64,000 nucleotides of DNA from Gordionus sp. m RMFG-2023 (lineage: Eukaryota; Nematomorpha; Gordioida; Chordodea; Parachordodidae). How positions within the stretch are numbered: position 1 is the first letter of the stretch; every line of letters starts with the position of its first letter. Of the stretch, positions 10,753 to 25,700 are shown piece after piece. The translations under genes and the position numbers were made by a program. The DNA lies in assembly GCF_954871325.1 (NCBI RefSeq), contig NC_088779.1, forward strand, positions 25,282,869 through 25,346,868, read 5' to 3'. Under the pieces are notes generated by a model, which ran no database searches, was not told where the DNA came from, and saw only the letters and a program-made list of their open reading frames with translations.

Positions 10753-13700
10753 ATGACCCTGATGTTGACATCATTTTGGAAGATATTATTTTTATCTATA
10801 ATTATGTTTTTAACATCATATATATGCGGTTTGGTTCCGTTATTAATAAATTTCTCTCAGGTAACTAAAATAAATATGTAACTAATTTAATTTTTAAAAA
10901 GAAAAAATTGAAACAATTAACAATATTTGGAGCTGGGATACTTATTGGAACAGCTTTAGGAATTATCATCCCCGAAGGTATTGAGACCTTGATGCTTCCA
11001 ATAAAGGGTTAACTTTTTTTAAATTTTTTTTATGAATAAACAACATTTTAATAGATGTATCACAAAATCAATCTTCATTGATAGGGTTATCCTTAATTTC
11101 TGGTTTCATCTTTATGTTAATAGTTGATTTCATTATAGAAAATATACCAAAAAGTAATTATAATATTTATTTTTCAATATTTCAACTAAATAAGCTATCT
11201 CTTAATTTAAAGTTATACCTATTTATTCTCAACTTTTGTATCAATAATTTGTATCTATAGTATACTTATTTAATATTTTCCCACTTCTTCCATTTAGAAT
11301 TCTTGGTCCTTGAAATTTATCTCCAATATTTGTGTTTTGTCTCATTTAAAATATGTGTTACTTATCTAAACATTATATTGATGTTTTCTCTTGTTTCTTT
11401 TTATTTTCATTACTATAAAAAAATTAACTAAATTATTTTATTATTTAAGACTTGCTAAATGATAAACTATTAATTTTTATGGGACTTCAACACTGGGTTG
11501 TTTTTAAGAAAAATATAGCTAACCTATCCAAAGGAGTTAATCTGGTTAACCATTTTTTGACCTGAGTATCTACTCAAGTAAAACCTTAAGTATCACCTAA
11601 AGCACTGATTGAGTGCCAACTCAAGCATACTATGTTTTTTGCTCATTATATTTTTATGGGATTTTTTTTATGAATATAAACTGATAAACAATGATTGAAT
11701 TTTGCTGGATACTTATATAGCTCTGTAAGTCAGTGTGGTGCTCAGAACAGTGTTTTAGTGTATAAGTCTACTCAAGTTAAAAAATTTTGTCAGCCAGATT
11801 AAGTATTTGGTTGAGTTAATTACTCACTCTTTTTAACAAAAATTATATTAATTTTACCTCATCAAGCAATTTAACAACACTTAGCTCTGCCCAAAACATT
11901 TAACTTTATACAAAATTTATCAAAAACACAAAATATTATTTTTGATAAAAAATAAAATAAAAATATTTATGAAATTCAAAACTTTATCATTAGATTTCCT
12001 TATGGTTTTAAAACTTTTAGAATTTATAAAACATTTGGATGCAACCTAAACTAGAATGCAAATTAATTATATTTGTTATAACATCTTATATATTGACTAA
12101 TATTATTAATTTAAATTTATCATTGTAAAAAAATGTCTTTTTTATGTTTATAATAATACACCTATTTATTAAGTAATTTTAAAGGTGGAACATGATTAAT
12201 AGTTAGAAATATACAATAACTTACTTAACTCTTTGATTTTTAGTATTTATAAGACCCCATATTTATTATGATATCAAATCTCAATGGCTTCAGTAAATTT
12301 ATCCTGGAATTGTAAAAATTAATAGTATTCCCTTTTTTAAAACTTATTATTTTATATTTTTATCTGACAATTATTTATAAATTAGACATTAATTTCTTTT
12401 GCCTTTTATTGAGAATTCACATAAAAAAATTTTTTGTAAAGAATGGCATAAATTTATAATAATAATTTTTTTGTTTTTATAAACTACAAATAATTGATAC
12501 AAAAATAAATAAAAGAAAATTATTAATAATATTAGTTTTTTTTACAATAAATACTAATAATAATATAAACAATACATAAATTTATTAATGTATTCAAAAT
12601 ATATTTATAATATTGGTAATAAACACTTATATAAAAAATGATGTTATATAACGCTAAATAAAATGCTATTAAATCCTCTCTTCCTATAATGACAAGAATG
12701 ATTAATTTAGGTTCACTAGTTCTTAAAATCCATTTGTGATGTACTTGACTCTTTCAACCCTGACACGAGTACATAGGATAAAATAAATTTTATTTCTATT
12801 TTGAGAATGAAAATTAACTTTATGTGTAATGTATATATTAATAGCATCTACTGATTTTATATACTTAATATTAAGGGTACATCTAAACTAACTAAAAAAT
12901 AATAAAAGGCTTATGCATTTTAACTTAAATGTTCAGTGGACAGGTAAGGTTATAATATTGAAACCTTATATTATTTATCTTGGGTTTGGGCATACCCTAA
13001 GGAGTAAAAAATTTATAAAATTTTGGTATAAGCTATAATTATCCTTAACCTTTTTTATTGCATGATAAATAATTAAATGTCTTATATAGTTTAAAAGGTT
13101 TTATTTATATGTCAAAATAAAGATTGCACATATATATGGAGATATATAAATTTTGAAATGAGGCAAATGTAGAGGGTCTAGGGTGTAGATTTGTCAAAGA
13201 CAAAATTGGGAGAGCATTGTAAAAGATGAAAAAGGGAAAGCAACAGGTTTATTGAGAGAGTTATCAGATATGATTAAAGGTTCTGATTGAATGCTTAACC
13301 AATTTAGACAATCTAATTGTCAAGGAACTATTCCTGAGGATTGACGAAGAAGTATATTTAGTTCAGTATACAAAAGGAAAGGTGATCCTTTAGTTTGCGG
13401 GACTTAGAGCTATTAAACTCTGCAACATGCTATGAAAGTATTTAAGAGGGTGTTTGAAAAGCGGATAAAATAATAAACGAAAATGATGAAATGCAGGTTA
13501 AGTTTACACTGGAGAAAGGTACGACAGATGCCATTTTTATAGTGAGAGAAATACAGGCGAAGTATCTTGCAAATGTAAAGAAATCGTATTATGCATTTGT
13601 TTGATTTGGAGATGGCGTTTGACAGAATGACTTGTAAAGTTACTAGATAGGCCTTGAGAAAATCAGGTGTGGAAGAATGGTTAGTTATAGCACTGATTGC

Positions 13701-16700
13701 AATGTATTTGAAAACACAAACTTCAGTACGGACGGTTATGGAGATAGTAAAAGATTTGAGTCGAAGGTAGGACTTCATCAAGGATGCTGAGTCCATTATT
13801 ATTTATATAGTAAGGGATATGGTGGCTAGAGGACTTCCCTGGGAGCTATTATTTTCAGATGATTTTGTATTAACGACAAACAATGAGGAAGAATAAGGAA
13901 TAAAAATTAATAGATGGAAGATGGCTATGGAAGCCAAGGGCCTGAAAATGAATTCAGTAAAAACAAAGGTGATGATTGGTGGGGATAATCTGAAGATGGA
14001 GTAATCCGGCAACTGGCCTTATGGTGTGTGTGGGAAAGGAGTTGCTCGAAATTCAATCCAATACACCAGATGCCAGAAATGAGTGCTAATAGATTTGGCG
14101 GGAAAAGGAAAGTCGGATGTTAGCAAGAATGATATTTGTAGAACATGCATAAAAGGGGTGCATAATAATAATAACGTAGAAAATGGTGGTTTGGGTATTG
14201 GCAATAAACCACCCTGTGAAAAGTGGAAAATTTTTTCTATTTGGTTGATATTCTAAACGCAGATGGTGGTGTAGATTCTGCTGTTGTTTCAGGGGTCAGA
14301 CAAGCATGGAGGAAGTTCAGAGAGATGTCATCTTTTCAAACAAGCAAAAACACCTCTGAAGTTAAAGGGAAAAATTTACGTAAGCTGTGTGAGGAGTTGC
14401 TTATGGCGGCGTAACATGGGCAATGATGAAAGCGGTCCACGAAGCCTCGGAAACAATAGAGATGAGGATGATTAGATGGATGTGTTGGGTATCTTTTCAA
14501 AGAGAAAAAAACTAGCAAGGAATTGCCAGGGGAATAGAAGTGATTGGAGTGGTAATGATAGACTAGGATGGTTTGGACCTGTGAAACGTAAAACGAAAGA
14601 TGACTGGATAAAATGATGCATCTTGATAAAAGTAGGATGATCAATACCTCGAAGGAGGCCTAAGTTTACCAAGGTGATAGCGGCGGATATGAGAAAAATG
14701 AATCTTATATTGATGCTTATAACCCTCAAAAATGCAAAAGAAAAATCAGAGGGGAAACTGGCTAACCTGAATAAATCGAAAACGCCATTAAACGAAAAAG
14801 ATGTCAAACCCCACCAGAGGATTTATTTTATTTTTCTCACAAAAGTAGTGAAGGGTTAAGCAGTATTTTTTTAACCACGTATTTCGCATTCTAAAATTTA
14901 GTATAATTAGACAAAAATAGAAATTTTTTTTTTTAAAAAATGGCGAATTTAAGCACCTACTCTTAAGTATAGCCCTATTTTAACAATCAAGTTTATTTTG
15001 AAAAAATATATAAAACACTATTTTTTAAATAAAGCGATATTTGAGCTCTACACATGTAGATTTATGTGTGATCCAACTAAATTATAAATGGACAGACACT
15101 CACAATCAGAATTCAGATTTAATTTTTTCGGACCTGATTTTGAATTTCATTAATTTTTTTTAGTATCCTTCATTCCTTAGAATCCGCTGTCATTGAAATA
15201 TCTTACTCCTATTTTTAAAATAAAATTTTTGATAGTATTCGCACCTTTGGAAAAGGTCTTGATTGGATCGTTCATATAATAGAATTTCTCGGATAGGTGG
15301 ACTGGAATGTAATTGGTATTATCTATTAGATATTTCCACCATAATTTTAATTTTCATTTTCATTATATATATATATATATATTAAATTTAAAAAAAAAAT
15401 TTCTAGGAAATAATAGCAATTTTCTCATATCCAATGGAAACTCTAATTTCAAAATAAGCACTACGATTGGCTTGGTAATACATTCTGCCGGTAAATTTCT
15501 CTTCATAATAGTATATATTGGAGATGTACTGGGCCAGGCTTAGATCTGTTCAAATTTTTGTAAAAACTGAGTATAAATAAATAATTTATTTTGAAATTTA
15601 ATGTAAAATTAATAAGGTCGTAAACAAACATGTTCAAAATGGATATGTTCTTGAATGACTTTTGTTTTTTGATAGAAAAAAAAATGGTGAAAGACATTCC
15701 TTTTATTTTTGACAAATTTTGAAGGTGAACGCGTTCCTTTTTTTTTAAAATGAACGCATTCGTGTTTTACGTTCTTTCAAAAAAAAAGTTAATATAAATC
15801 TAAAATAGATATAAAATATAATTAATATCTTTAATTTATTTATTTTTAAATATTATTCTTCGAAATTTAAAACTAATCACTAATTATTTTAAAGTTTTTA
15901 TGAAAGGTTTTATATTTTGCTAGAAGAGGTGGGCGCGGGCCCAGTAAATACGCGTGATACGATGGGTTACAGCGTGATTGTGAATAAATTTTAATTTATT
16001 AGGCGGGGTTGGGCGTGACCATCCTTCACAAAATTTTTGACTGGAGTGATTGAGCGTGAACACAAAGTATTATTAATTTTATACCCCCCCCCCCTCTCTT
16101 ACAGTAATAATATGATTTGTTGTCACTAGTGCTGTTAACGTTACTTCCAATAAGAAACGCGTTACCGTTACCCTGTGAACGAGTTACTCGTTAAAAATTA
16201 AAAAATATATACAAAAAAAATATAGGGGAGACCGAAATAAAACGATTAGTATTTCGAATTTAAAGTCTTTATGCTCAAGGGTTAATAAGTTATTCTCATT
16301 AACACTGTTACCCCGTCTTTACCCCGGTCTCTCCTGCATAATATAAATAAAATTATGCAAAAAATAATATATTAGATATCTTTTTATAATTTTTTATTTA
16401 TGTTTAACAACAATTGATTTTTAAAATTGTTAAATGCAGCTTTTGTGCAAAACACACGTTCATCTGGCGCAGAGAATGGGAGGGTTGTATTATATTGGAT
16501 AAATAAAATTTTAATTGGGGCAATTTATTAAAATTAAAGAATAATCTTTATTATGAAAAGGGCTTATTTCATCGTCAAAAGAATTTTCATTTAGATCCTC
16601 ATCCAATTTTTTAAAATCTTTTTTAAAAATAATATACTTGTATTGTTTTTTTAAGGAATCAACTCTGCCTTTTTTTTCAAGAACTTTTCTCAAATGGAAA

Positions 16701-19700
16701 TAAAAATAAGTTCAAGCTTCCTTCCTTCGCTGACATCTAGTTTTACGAGGGTCAATCTGATTTAAAGTGGGTGAATTATTGCTGATAATATATATTCAAT
16801 TGAAATAAAATATTATCAAAATATAAACTGTAAACAATACTTCAACTGTATACCTTTTATATTTGTCTTGCAGAATTACATTAATAAATAGCTTACAAAA
16901 TGAAGTTATTTAAGCCATTTTTTAATATTACAATTATCGTATGAGTGAGATTTTCAAAATGCATTTTTTCTTCTCCCTCTAAAATCGATAAAGCCGTAGG
17001 AGCAGGTTTCATAAACTACAAAATAATATACATAGCCATACAATATTCATCTATGAGTGACTGGCATGAAAAATAGCTAACAAAGTTATACACCTATTCA
17101 ATCGAATTCTCTTAAATATCTAACTGACATTACTAATCTATGTGAAAACTATTCGAATATTTACGAGATATCTTTATTAGACCAACCAAATTTTGATCCT
17201 TTTATTCATTTGCGAAAAAATAAATGGTAATTTGGAGCGAGGAAAAAATCAATTGATGATAAGCCCAATGCAAAAACAATTTCTCATGATTTAAATTTAT
17301 CTATTGATTCAGTTTATCGGTTCAAGCGCGGGAAACTTTCCATGAATATTACAACACCTCTTTATCAAATTATATAATAAAATATAGAGGTTGGAAGAAA
17401 AAAGATAACATAGAACTTCGATCGAATATTACTGAATTGTTTTGTAATAATAACGACTATACCAACAAAAATGTAATAGTACACTTACCGCCATATCAAA
17501 GAATGAGCGAGTAAGCTATATAGAAATGCATTAAATCAATGGGTTGGAGCCGGAAAAGGGTTATAAAAGAACCCGCTAGGAGAAACGCTCCAGACATATC
17601 GGTTTGTAATTTCGAGTTCAGGATTCGAACCGAAAATAAAAAAAAAATTGTTTTATCTTTATTCTCTTTATCAAATTTTTATTTTTAACCCCTATTAAGA
17701 GTCCAAGAGTGAATACTATAATTTTAGTAGAAAAATATTTTAATTAGCTTCTATTTGATAGTCATATCAATATTTAATGTTGATAAAAAATTTCCTGACT
17801 CTCCAAGACCTAGAGCCCATTTAGAGTTTAATTATCATTACAATTAAAAGATATTTTGAATACTTTTTATTTGATACCCATATCGATATTTTATTTTGAT
17901 AAAAATATTTCTGACCCCCCAGACCTAGATTCGCCTTTTAAGGGGGAGAGACTGGGCTCCAGTTGATTAGACCTTTTGATTAGCTATCGATTGAGACCCT
18001 ATATTAGACATATCTTAAGCTCCAGTTGATTAGATCTTTTGATTAGCTATCGATTGAGACCCTATATTAGACATATCTTATTTCGCAAAAAAAAACAACA
18101 TGAAAATCAATAAATAACAATGAAATTAAAAAGAAATAAAACGCTTTTTAAAAGATTTTTCTTTATTAGGGTTAAAATGTGATAATACTATTATCATTCC
18201 AACTCAAAACCCTAATTTTTTATTATCCCTTTAAAACCCGTGATGATCCCGGATAATTCTTCTCCCTTTAATCACGAAATATATATGTTAATAATGTTTT
18301 TTTAAAAAAATAAATTGTTTTAGTTGAGAAAAAAAATATGTGTGAAGTAAATCGATATGAGATGAGAATATAAGATAGTGATTTACGTTAGAGAAGTGTT
18401 GAAATTGCAAAGGGAACGGGAATAGGTGTTTTATAGTTGAGTTTTTGAATTAAGGTTTTCATAAGAAAAATATAAATTGTTCTTAGTAAAAATGATGAGA
18501 TAATAGAGTGATTTATTAGAGAGGAATGATGGCAAGCAAAAATAGTTTTTTTTTAATTAAAGCTTCTTTTAGAAATAATTTTTTTAAAGATTTTCTTGTG
18601 AATCAAAGATTCTTTTAGTGTAGAAGAGGTTGTATTACTTTTTTCGGAAGAAAGTAGTAGGGTGCCTTGAACAAACCGGTAGATTTATATATTATTTTAT
18701 TAAAATTTGGGAAATATTTTTATTAGGAAAATGGGGAAATATTTTTTTTTGAAGTAATAAAAAGTGAATTAATATTTTTTTTGAGGTACATTGCCTTTAT
18801 TTAAAGTTATATAATTCTAAGAAATAATATGGAGCATTAGCCAATGAATGGAGGTTATTGGCTCGGGAACAAGATGTACGTATTCCCCGAGCCCGGAGCA
18901 TGGAAACCAGGTGGTAGGTGCGGCGAATGAGATTGGAGACTCCATTCAATGTTTCCGCTGTGGAATGGAGGGATACTTCCGGAGGGATTGTCCTCAGGTT
19001 GGTTTGCCCCGGAGAAGGGGAGTGAATGCTAAGGAGATTGGAAGTGGGGGACAGAACATCGGGGAGATGTCGGGGGCTCAGTCGGTATCTCAACCAAGGG
19101 AGTCACCGGGATTGGAGGTCCCTGAAAGACAGGCGGCGACGCACGAAGAATTTTTAGAGTAAAGACACAGGAGTTGGATAATTTATTTCGTCCATAGGGC
19201 GCACAGATCTTGCCCCGCCAATGAGTAACTTTGGATTGAGGAAGGGTGGAGATATTGTGAGTGAGGCTGTTTCTCTTTATTTTGTTGTGTATATTTTTTT
19301 TATCTTTATTATAGTTTTTTGTTACGCGTAATAATTGTGTAGCAACTGCGCAAGCATTTGACTTTGAATTGAATAATTTTTAAGACTCAGGATGAGTCCT
19401 ATTTTATTTTAGAGAATTATATTTTTATTGTAGAATATAAAAGGCCGATCTTGAGGCAATATATGTTCATTATTTTATTTTCAAATAAAATTATTGGACC
19501 TTTTTTGATTACTGGGGTAACGATCTTTAACAATTATTCTAGAGGAAAACTAATCTTTCTAAAGCGGACAACCAATACTCTAATTATTTTTTTGAAAAAT
19601 AAAATTTTCATTATAATAAATCTTTATAAATTTATTCTACTTATATAAGCTTCTAGAGGTATTTTTATTTAGTAATAGACCCAGCCTGGTAAATATTATA

Positions 19701-22700
19701 AAATTTTGAATGTTATCCAGTACATCTATAGTGATTAGTTTTTTATATACATATATATATATATATTTAAATTTTATATTTTAAATATAATAGCTGATGG
19801 TTTAGCATTAGGTGCTGCTGCTAGCACAGAAAGAATTGACGTTGAAATTGTCGTTTTCATAGCTATTCTACTTCATAAGGTTAGTCTATAAAAATGATAA
19901 ATATTAGTAAAGGCATTATGTTCAAGCGTTGCTTTAATAAACGCGGCGTTATTACAAAATAAAGCTAATGGCTGTCATGAATAAGTCAATTATTGGGGAA
20001 AGAAAGGCGGCAAGACATATTTAATAATTTTTGAAAATAATAATGATAGTTGCTTGTAGATATATATGTATTCGCGTGTATTATAATAATTAAATTTAGC
20101 CAGTTTATTGTGAAACTGTATTTTAATTTTTTTAAATATTTTATTTTTAGATATAAGAATTAAATTTAGCAAGTTCATTGTGAAACTGTATTTTAATTTT
20201 TTTTGATATTTTATTTTTAGATGAAAGAATTAAATTTAGCAAGTTCATTATGAAACTGTATTTCTGCGCTTCCCTATAAAAGGGAAGCAAAAGATTGTAA
20301 ATATATATATATTTTTTTTTTATTTAAAAATTCAAATGTTCCCGAAATTATAATTTGCTGATTTGAATAAAGTTGAAATTAATCCAATTTTGTGTTAAAT
20401 CATTTTGGGAAAGATATCAATCGAATATGAAAAAACTGAGTAAGCGGACGGACAACGTGATTGTTGGTGCCGTGACCAAACCGAAAACAAAAGGGGAGGA
20501 GCACTGTGGTTACTGGTTACTGGAAGTTGTAGTAGAAGAAGAAACCGGGGATAAAAAGAGAAAAGCACTGTGGTTATTGAAAGGGGTAGTAAAAAAAGAG
20601 AGAGAGACCGACAAGGGAAGTAGTGAAGAAAATTGATTGGACTATCATGTTGTCCGTCCGCTTACTCAATTTTTTCTTATTCGATTGATATCTTTCCCAA
20701 AATGATTTAACACAAAATTGGATTAATTTCAACTTTATTCAAATCAGCAAATTATAATTTCGGAAAAAAAAACATTTGAATTTTTAAATAAAAAAAAAAA
20801 TATTTTTACAATATTTTGCTTCCTTTTTATAGGGAAGCGCAGAAATACAGTTTCATAATGAACTTGCTAAATTTAATTCTTACATCTAAAAATAATAAAT
20901 TAAAATACAGTTTCACAATTAACTGGCTAAATTTAATTATTATAATACACGCGAATACATGTATATCTACAAGCAACTATCATTATTATTTTCAAAAATT
21001 ATTAAATATGTCTTGCCGCCTTCCTTTCCCCAATAATTGACTTATTCATGACAATGGCTATGATTTAAAAATATGAAGCGTTATGATGAAAAAGCTATGG
21101 TAAAATTTGAAAAACATGTTGCGATGCGTCAGTAAAAAAATATGCAATTACGATTATAAAAATAGCAATTATCTCTATTTTAGCTTTCTCTTAATTTAGT
21201 TTTTAAAACGAATCAGATGTAAAACACTGCGTTAAATAACTTCAACGCTTGAAGATAACGCGTTATATAAATACATCGTTATTTCTCGAATTATAATATC
21301 TTCCAACATCAGGGCCCTTGTTTTATATAATCACTCTTTATAGTGCCCACAAATTGAGGGTTTGCGTTTTCGTAATTTGTTTAATAAAAAACGTAACCCA
21401 TCTCTTGTTTAAATCTGACCTCACCTTTTTTTTATTAATATCGTCGATCCAAATTTTAACTAAGTTTCTAAAAAAAAGGATTTGCCTAAAGATTATTTTT
21501 ATCGTCTGCCTTTTCTATTTCTTTAATTTCTAAATATTCCATTTTAGTGATATAAGGTTTTTTTTACATTTTATATATAATATTACTTACTCAATGAAGA
21601 ATAAAAAGGTATTGACCTAAAAAAATGGTTGCTAACGCTAAACGGTAATTTGACCAATTTGCATGATGCCATTTAAAATGAATTATTTGCTTTTGAAATG
21701 CATAATTTGTGAGCTCCTTTAATACCAGGGTTTAATATTTGCTCATAAAGAAAAAAAAATCCTCAAAGATTTTGATCTCGAAGATTTTTCTTAAAACCTG
21801 CTTATTACGTAATAAAAAAATGTTAATTCACAAGCATCATTCTTAACCTTATGTAATTATTAATATATAGTTTTAAAATTTGTTAACCAATTTTTTTTTA
21901 AAAGAATGAGTTATAAATAAAAAATTATCCTATCCCCCTTGATGTTGATATATGCTTATTTTATAGAGATCTCCAAAAAACAAGGTCAAATTTTACTCTT
22001 TTTTTGCCTAATTTTTTATTATTTTAATTACGCGCACAAGGGACCCGCCGCTTTTACTCTTACAACGTTTCTAGTTCAAGGCGGTTTAAATAGAGACAGT
22101 ATCCGGAAGCATCTTTTGATATTCACAATGGCGGCCCCAGTATCTGCCATCTTTACATTCCTCATTCTGAACTCAGTATATATTTTTTTTCAAAAACATA
22201 ATTTATTATTTATATTTGAAATATATAAAACAATATGGGTTATGTGAGAACTCTCTAAATTTGTTTTTTTTGGTCTGAACCTAGTCAGATTTAATTTATA
22301 ATAAAATGGCCAAATTTTTTATTTATTTTTTAAACCCCCAGCCAGAGATTGTTTTCAGGCTCGGCTCGGCCATAAATTTTTAATAGATCGTTTTATTTTA
22401 ATCACGGCTTCGAACCGAACCGCGAAGCCCCAGTGAACCTTCATAAAGAAAATATAAAAAGAGTGAACCGAACCGTTATAAATATTTTGACTCGGGTTAA
22501 ACCGGTTAATAACGGTTTTTATAAATAATTAATTTAAAATTATTAGCCAAAATTTGGAATTTTAATTTTTCTTGGGCGCAATTTAAATTTGTGATTTCTT
22601 TTCAAATTAAAATTTTTTTCCAATTTAATATTCATTCATTATCTTCATATCAATAAATCCCAAGTTAATTCTTCTTACTTTCTTTGTTCAATTTAATATA

Positions 22701-25700
22701 GATTAGGTGAAATACTAATTAATTAGATATGAAATAATCTTCATGGTTAAATTAAATAAGGAATTATAAAAATATAAATTAAAAAGATTTTTCAAATTTA
22801 TAAAAACAATGAACCGAAAAGAAACGTTATGAATTCTAAACCTAACAGATATGAATTTTTTCAAAAAAACAGAATTTCAACTTAAAACCGAACCCCTATA
22901 CTTATCGGTTCGAAGCCCTGATTTTAATAATAAAAGAAGACAACATCGTAATAATATTTATTATATACCTTTTTATGTTGTATTTGATATTATAGTGATA
23001 TTGATAGATAGATATATAATATATATATATATATAGATTAAGATATATGGCATATAATATTCTATTTTATAAACAAATCCAGAATTAAAAAAATATTATA
23101 TTAAACGGATGAATTATTATCTTAGTATATAATATTAAATATTAATATTTAATTAACCCTTCACTACAAAGGTGGGGTAAATGATACCCCACGGATCCTG
23201 AAGATAATTTGACCTGGTTTTTATAGTAGTTTAATATTTTGTTATAAGGAACATATCTATCAAATTTCAAGATAATTGATTTAATATTTTTTAAAATATT
23301 TGCAATTTGTTGAGGGGGTAGTATAGGTCCCACCTTTGTAATTACGAATTTTTTTTTTATTAATTAATATTATTGTTAACAAACTAATATATAAAATTGA
23401 AAAAAAAAATTTATTTTTAAATTTTTCATTGTTGTATTGTGACCCAAAATTTTATTCTATTTTTTTTCTTGTGGAGCTAAATACTATAAAAGATGCATAT
23501 GTAAAATTTAATATCATCAAGTTGAAGTATTGTCTATTTAATATTAGATATTTATAACAATGAAGGTAGATTGTGAGTCAGGTGATTACAACTGTAGTTT
23601 CATACATACCAAAAAAGTATAAGAATATAATGTTGCTTTCTACACACTACATTATGATAACAAAATTGATGCATCAACTGATGAGTTTAAAAAACCAGAA
23701 ATTATAACTTTTTATAATTTAACAAAAACTGGAGTTGATACAGTTGATCAACTATCCTCCATTATTTCCAGGAAATCCAATAGATGGTCCTTGACCATTT
23801 TTTATATAGTTAATATATCAATAATAAATGTAATGATAGTTTATAAATCTAATTCGAATATAAAAATTTATAAAATTATTGGCAATGGAACTCCATATAT
23901 GATCAGCAGATCTGAGAACCCTAGTGTATGTAGATTATTACGTAACAACATTGGAGATGTTCTCAATATAACTGATGGAAAACATATTCTATCAAATAAA
24001 AAAGGAAGATGTTATGATTGTCCAAGAGTGAAGGACGTAAAAACAACATTTATTTGTTTAAATTGTTCAAAATTCATTTGTAAAGATAAATGCATACATT
24101 TTGTCATGAATTTTATTACAAAAATTTACATATTTGATGATTAATATTTTTTTTAATATTTGATATTTTTTTATAAAATTTATATTCAACATTGATTTAA
24201 TAAAATGTATAATAAAATTTGCATTTTTTAAATATTTTATGGTGATAAAACTATAATTAAAGGAAGGTCTCAGAAAAAATTTTTATTTCAGCAACTTAAG
24301 GAAAATTTGCAAAATTATTTAGAAGCAACTATTAATCTAAGATTTTTTATTTATTATCTCCAATAATTTCTTAATATATATTCAAAATTTTAGATCTCAA
24401 ACTTTAATATGTTCTGAGATATAGCTAATCAAAATTTGGGGTAAACTAGACCCCACCTTTGTAGTTAAGGGATTTTTTTCCACCTTTGTAGTAAAGGGTT
24501 AAAATAAATTTTTATAGGAATTTATTCGATTAGTTAATATGTTAAAAACTTGAATCGTGACTATTATTCAAAAATATTGATTTAAATTTGATTAAATCAC
24601 GCAACCCCTAATCGAAAATGAATATATATTATGGCAGGATTTGTAAAAAAAATATCTTCTGTCCATTGTCTAATCATATTTTTAAAAGTTACTTTGCTTA
24701 TATAAAAAGAAATTACATAGTGGTGGCACTACCCGTACCATTGTGCATACGATGGTATAATTGTACCAACGTAAATTAAATGGGAGTCTGGAAATTCAAT
24801 TTATTTTTCTGTAAAAAGGGGATATTCTTTGATTAATTTGGAATGCGATATAAAACTTGAAAAAATGGATACCTTTTAAAAATATATTTTTCATAATTAA
24901 TATTCTTTTTATTTTGTTTTATTAATATAAATGTCGTTAAATATTTTAATATCAAATGCTATATCTGTAGATTTTATTTAAGTCATTTATTGGTGAAATC
25001 TAGTAAATTCTTATGGATTATTTTATTTTGTCAAATATCTCTTGAAATCTGTTTTATACAAAAGTCATGTTAACGAATATATTCTATATAGTAAAAATTG
25101 TTGGTTCACTCTAAATCTACAATAATATTTTTATTGTAAATTTAGACTTGGTCCAGGGTTCACTTCTTAACGCTCTTTTTAAAACGCTTGCAACGACATT
25201 AATGAATTTATTGATCCTGCCTTTCGTTAACATTTGAGAAATTTAAGGAGTTATGAATTTGATGATAAAATTTTTTAATGTCTGTAAACGATTTTGTTAA
25301 CAGGTGATTTATAAGAATTATTTCTTTTTACTTTTTTTAAGCCTGGTCCACGATATTTATTTATTTTTAAAATAAATTTAAAATCCGAGCTTGGTCTGGT
25401 TTTTAACCACAATTTAAGTCCCGAATCGAACTTAGGCTGGATTCATGGTGGGATCCGATCCGACACGATTTAAAGCTGAAAAATTCTATTCATGATTATA
25501 TGCTTGCAAGTTCTTTGTTGAAATGTATACAATTTTTACTTATTGTCATTTTTCATCAAAACATATTTTTTTCATCCCTTAGATGAATCAATATTATGAC
25601 CACTTCTCTTTAAATCGCACTGAAAACATTAATCCACCTTACACTCCTCTATATCCTGCCTTTTCCATGAACGGTAACTCAACTTCTCATCACCTATTCA

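Noticed and set aside
17600-17640. B-box-like GGTTCGAATCC on the minus strand
   Set aside because: No A box at the right distance and no pairing arms; too little to call a tRNA or SINE.
18797-19093. 98-residue minus-strand ORF opposite the zinc-knuckle region
   Set aside because: Antisense shadow of the Gag-like sequence.
20373-20636. 87-residue ORF in the foldback loop
   Set aside because: Begins in the inverted arm and its Lys/Glu content comes from a diverged tandem repeat; no domain.
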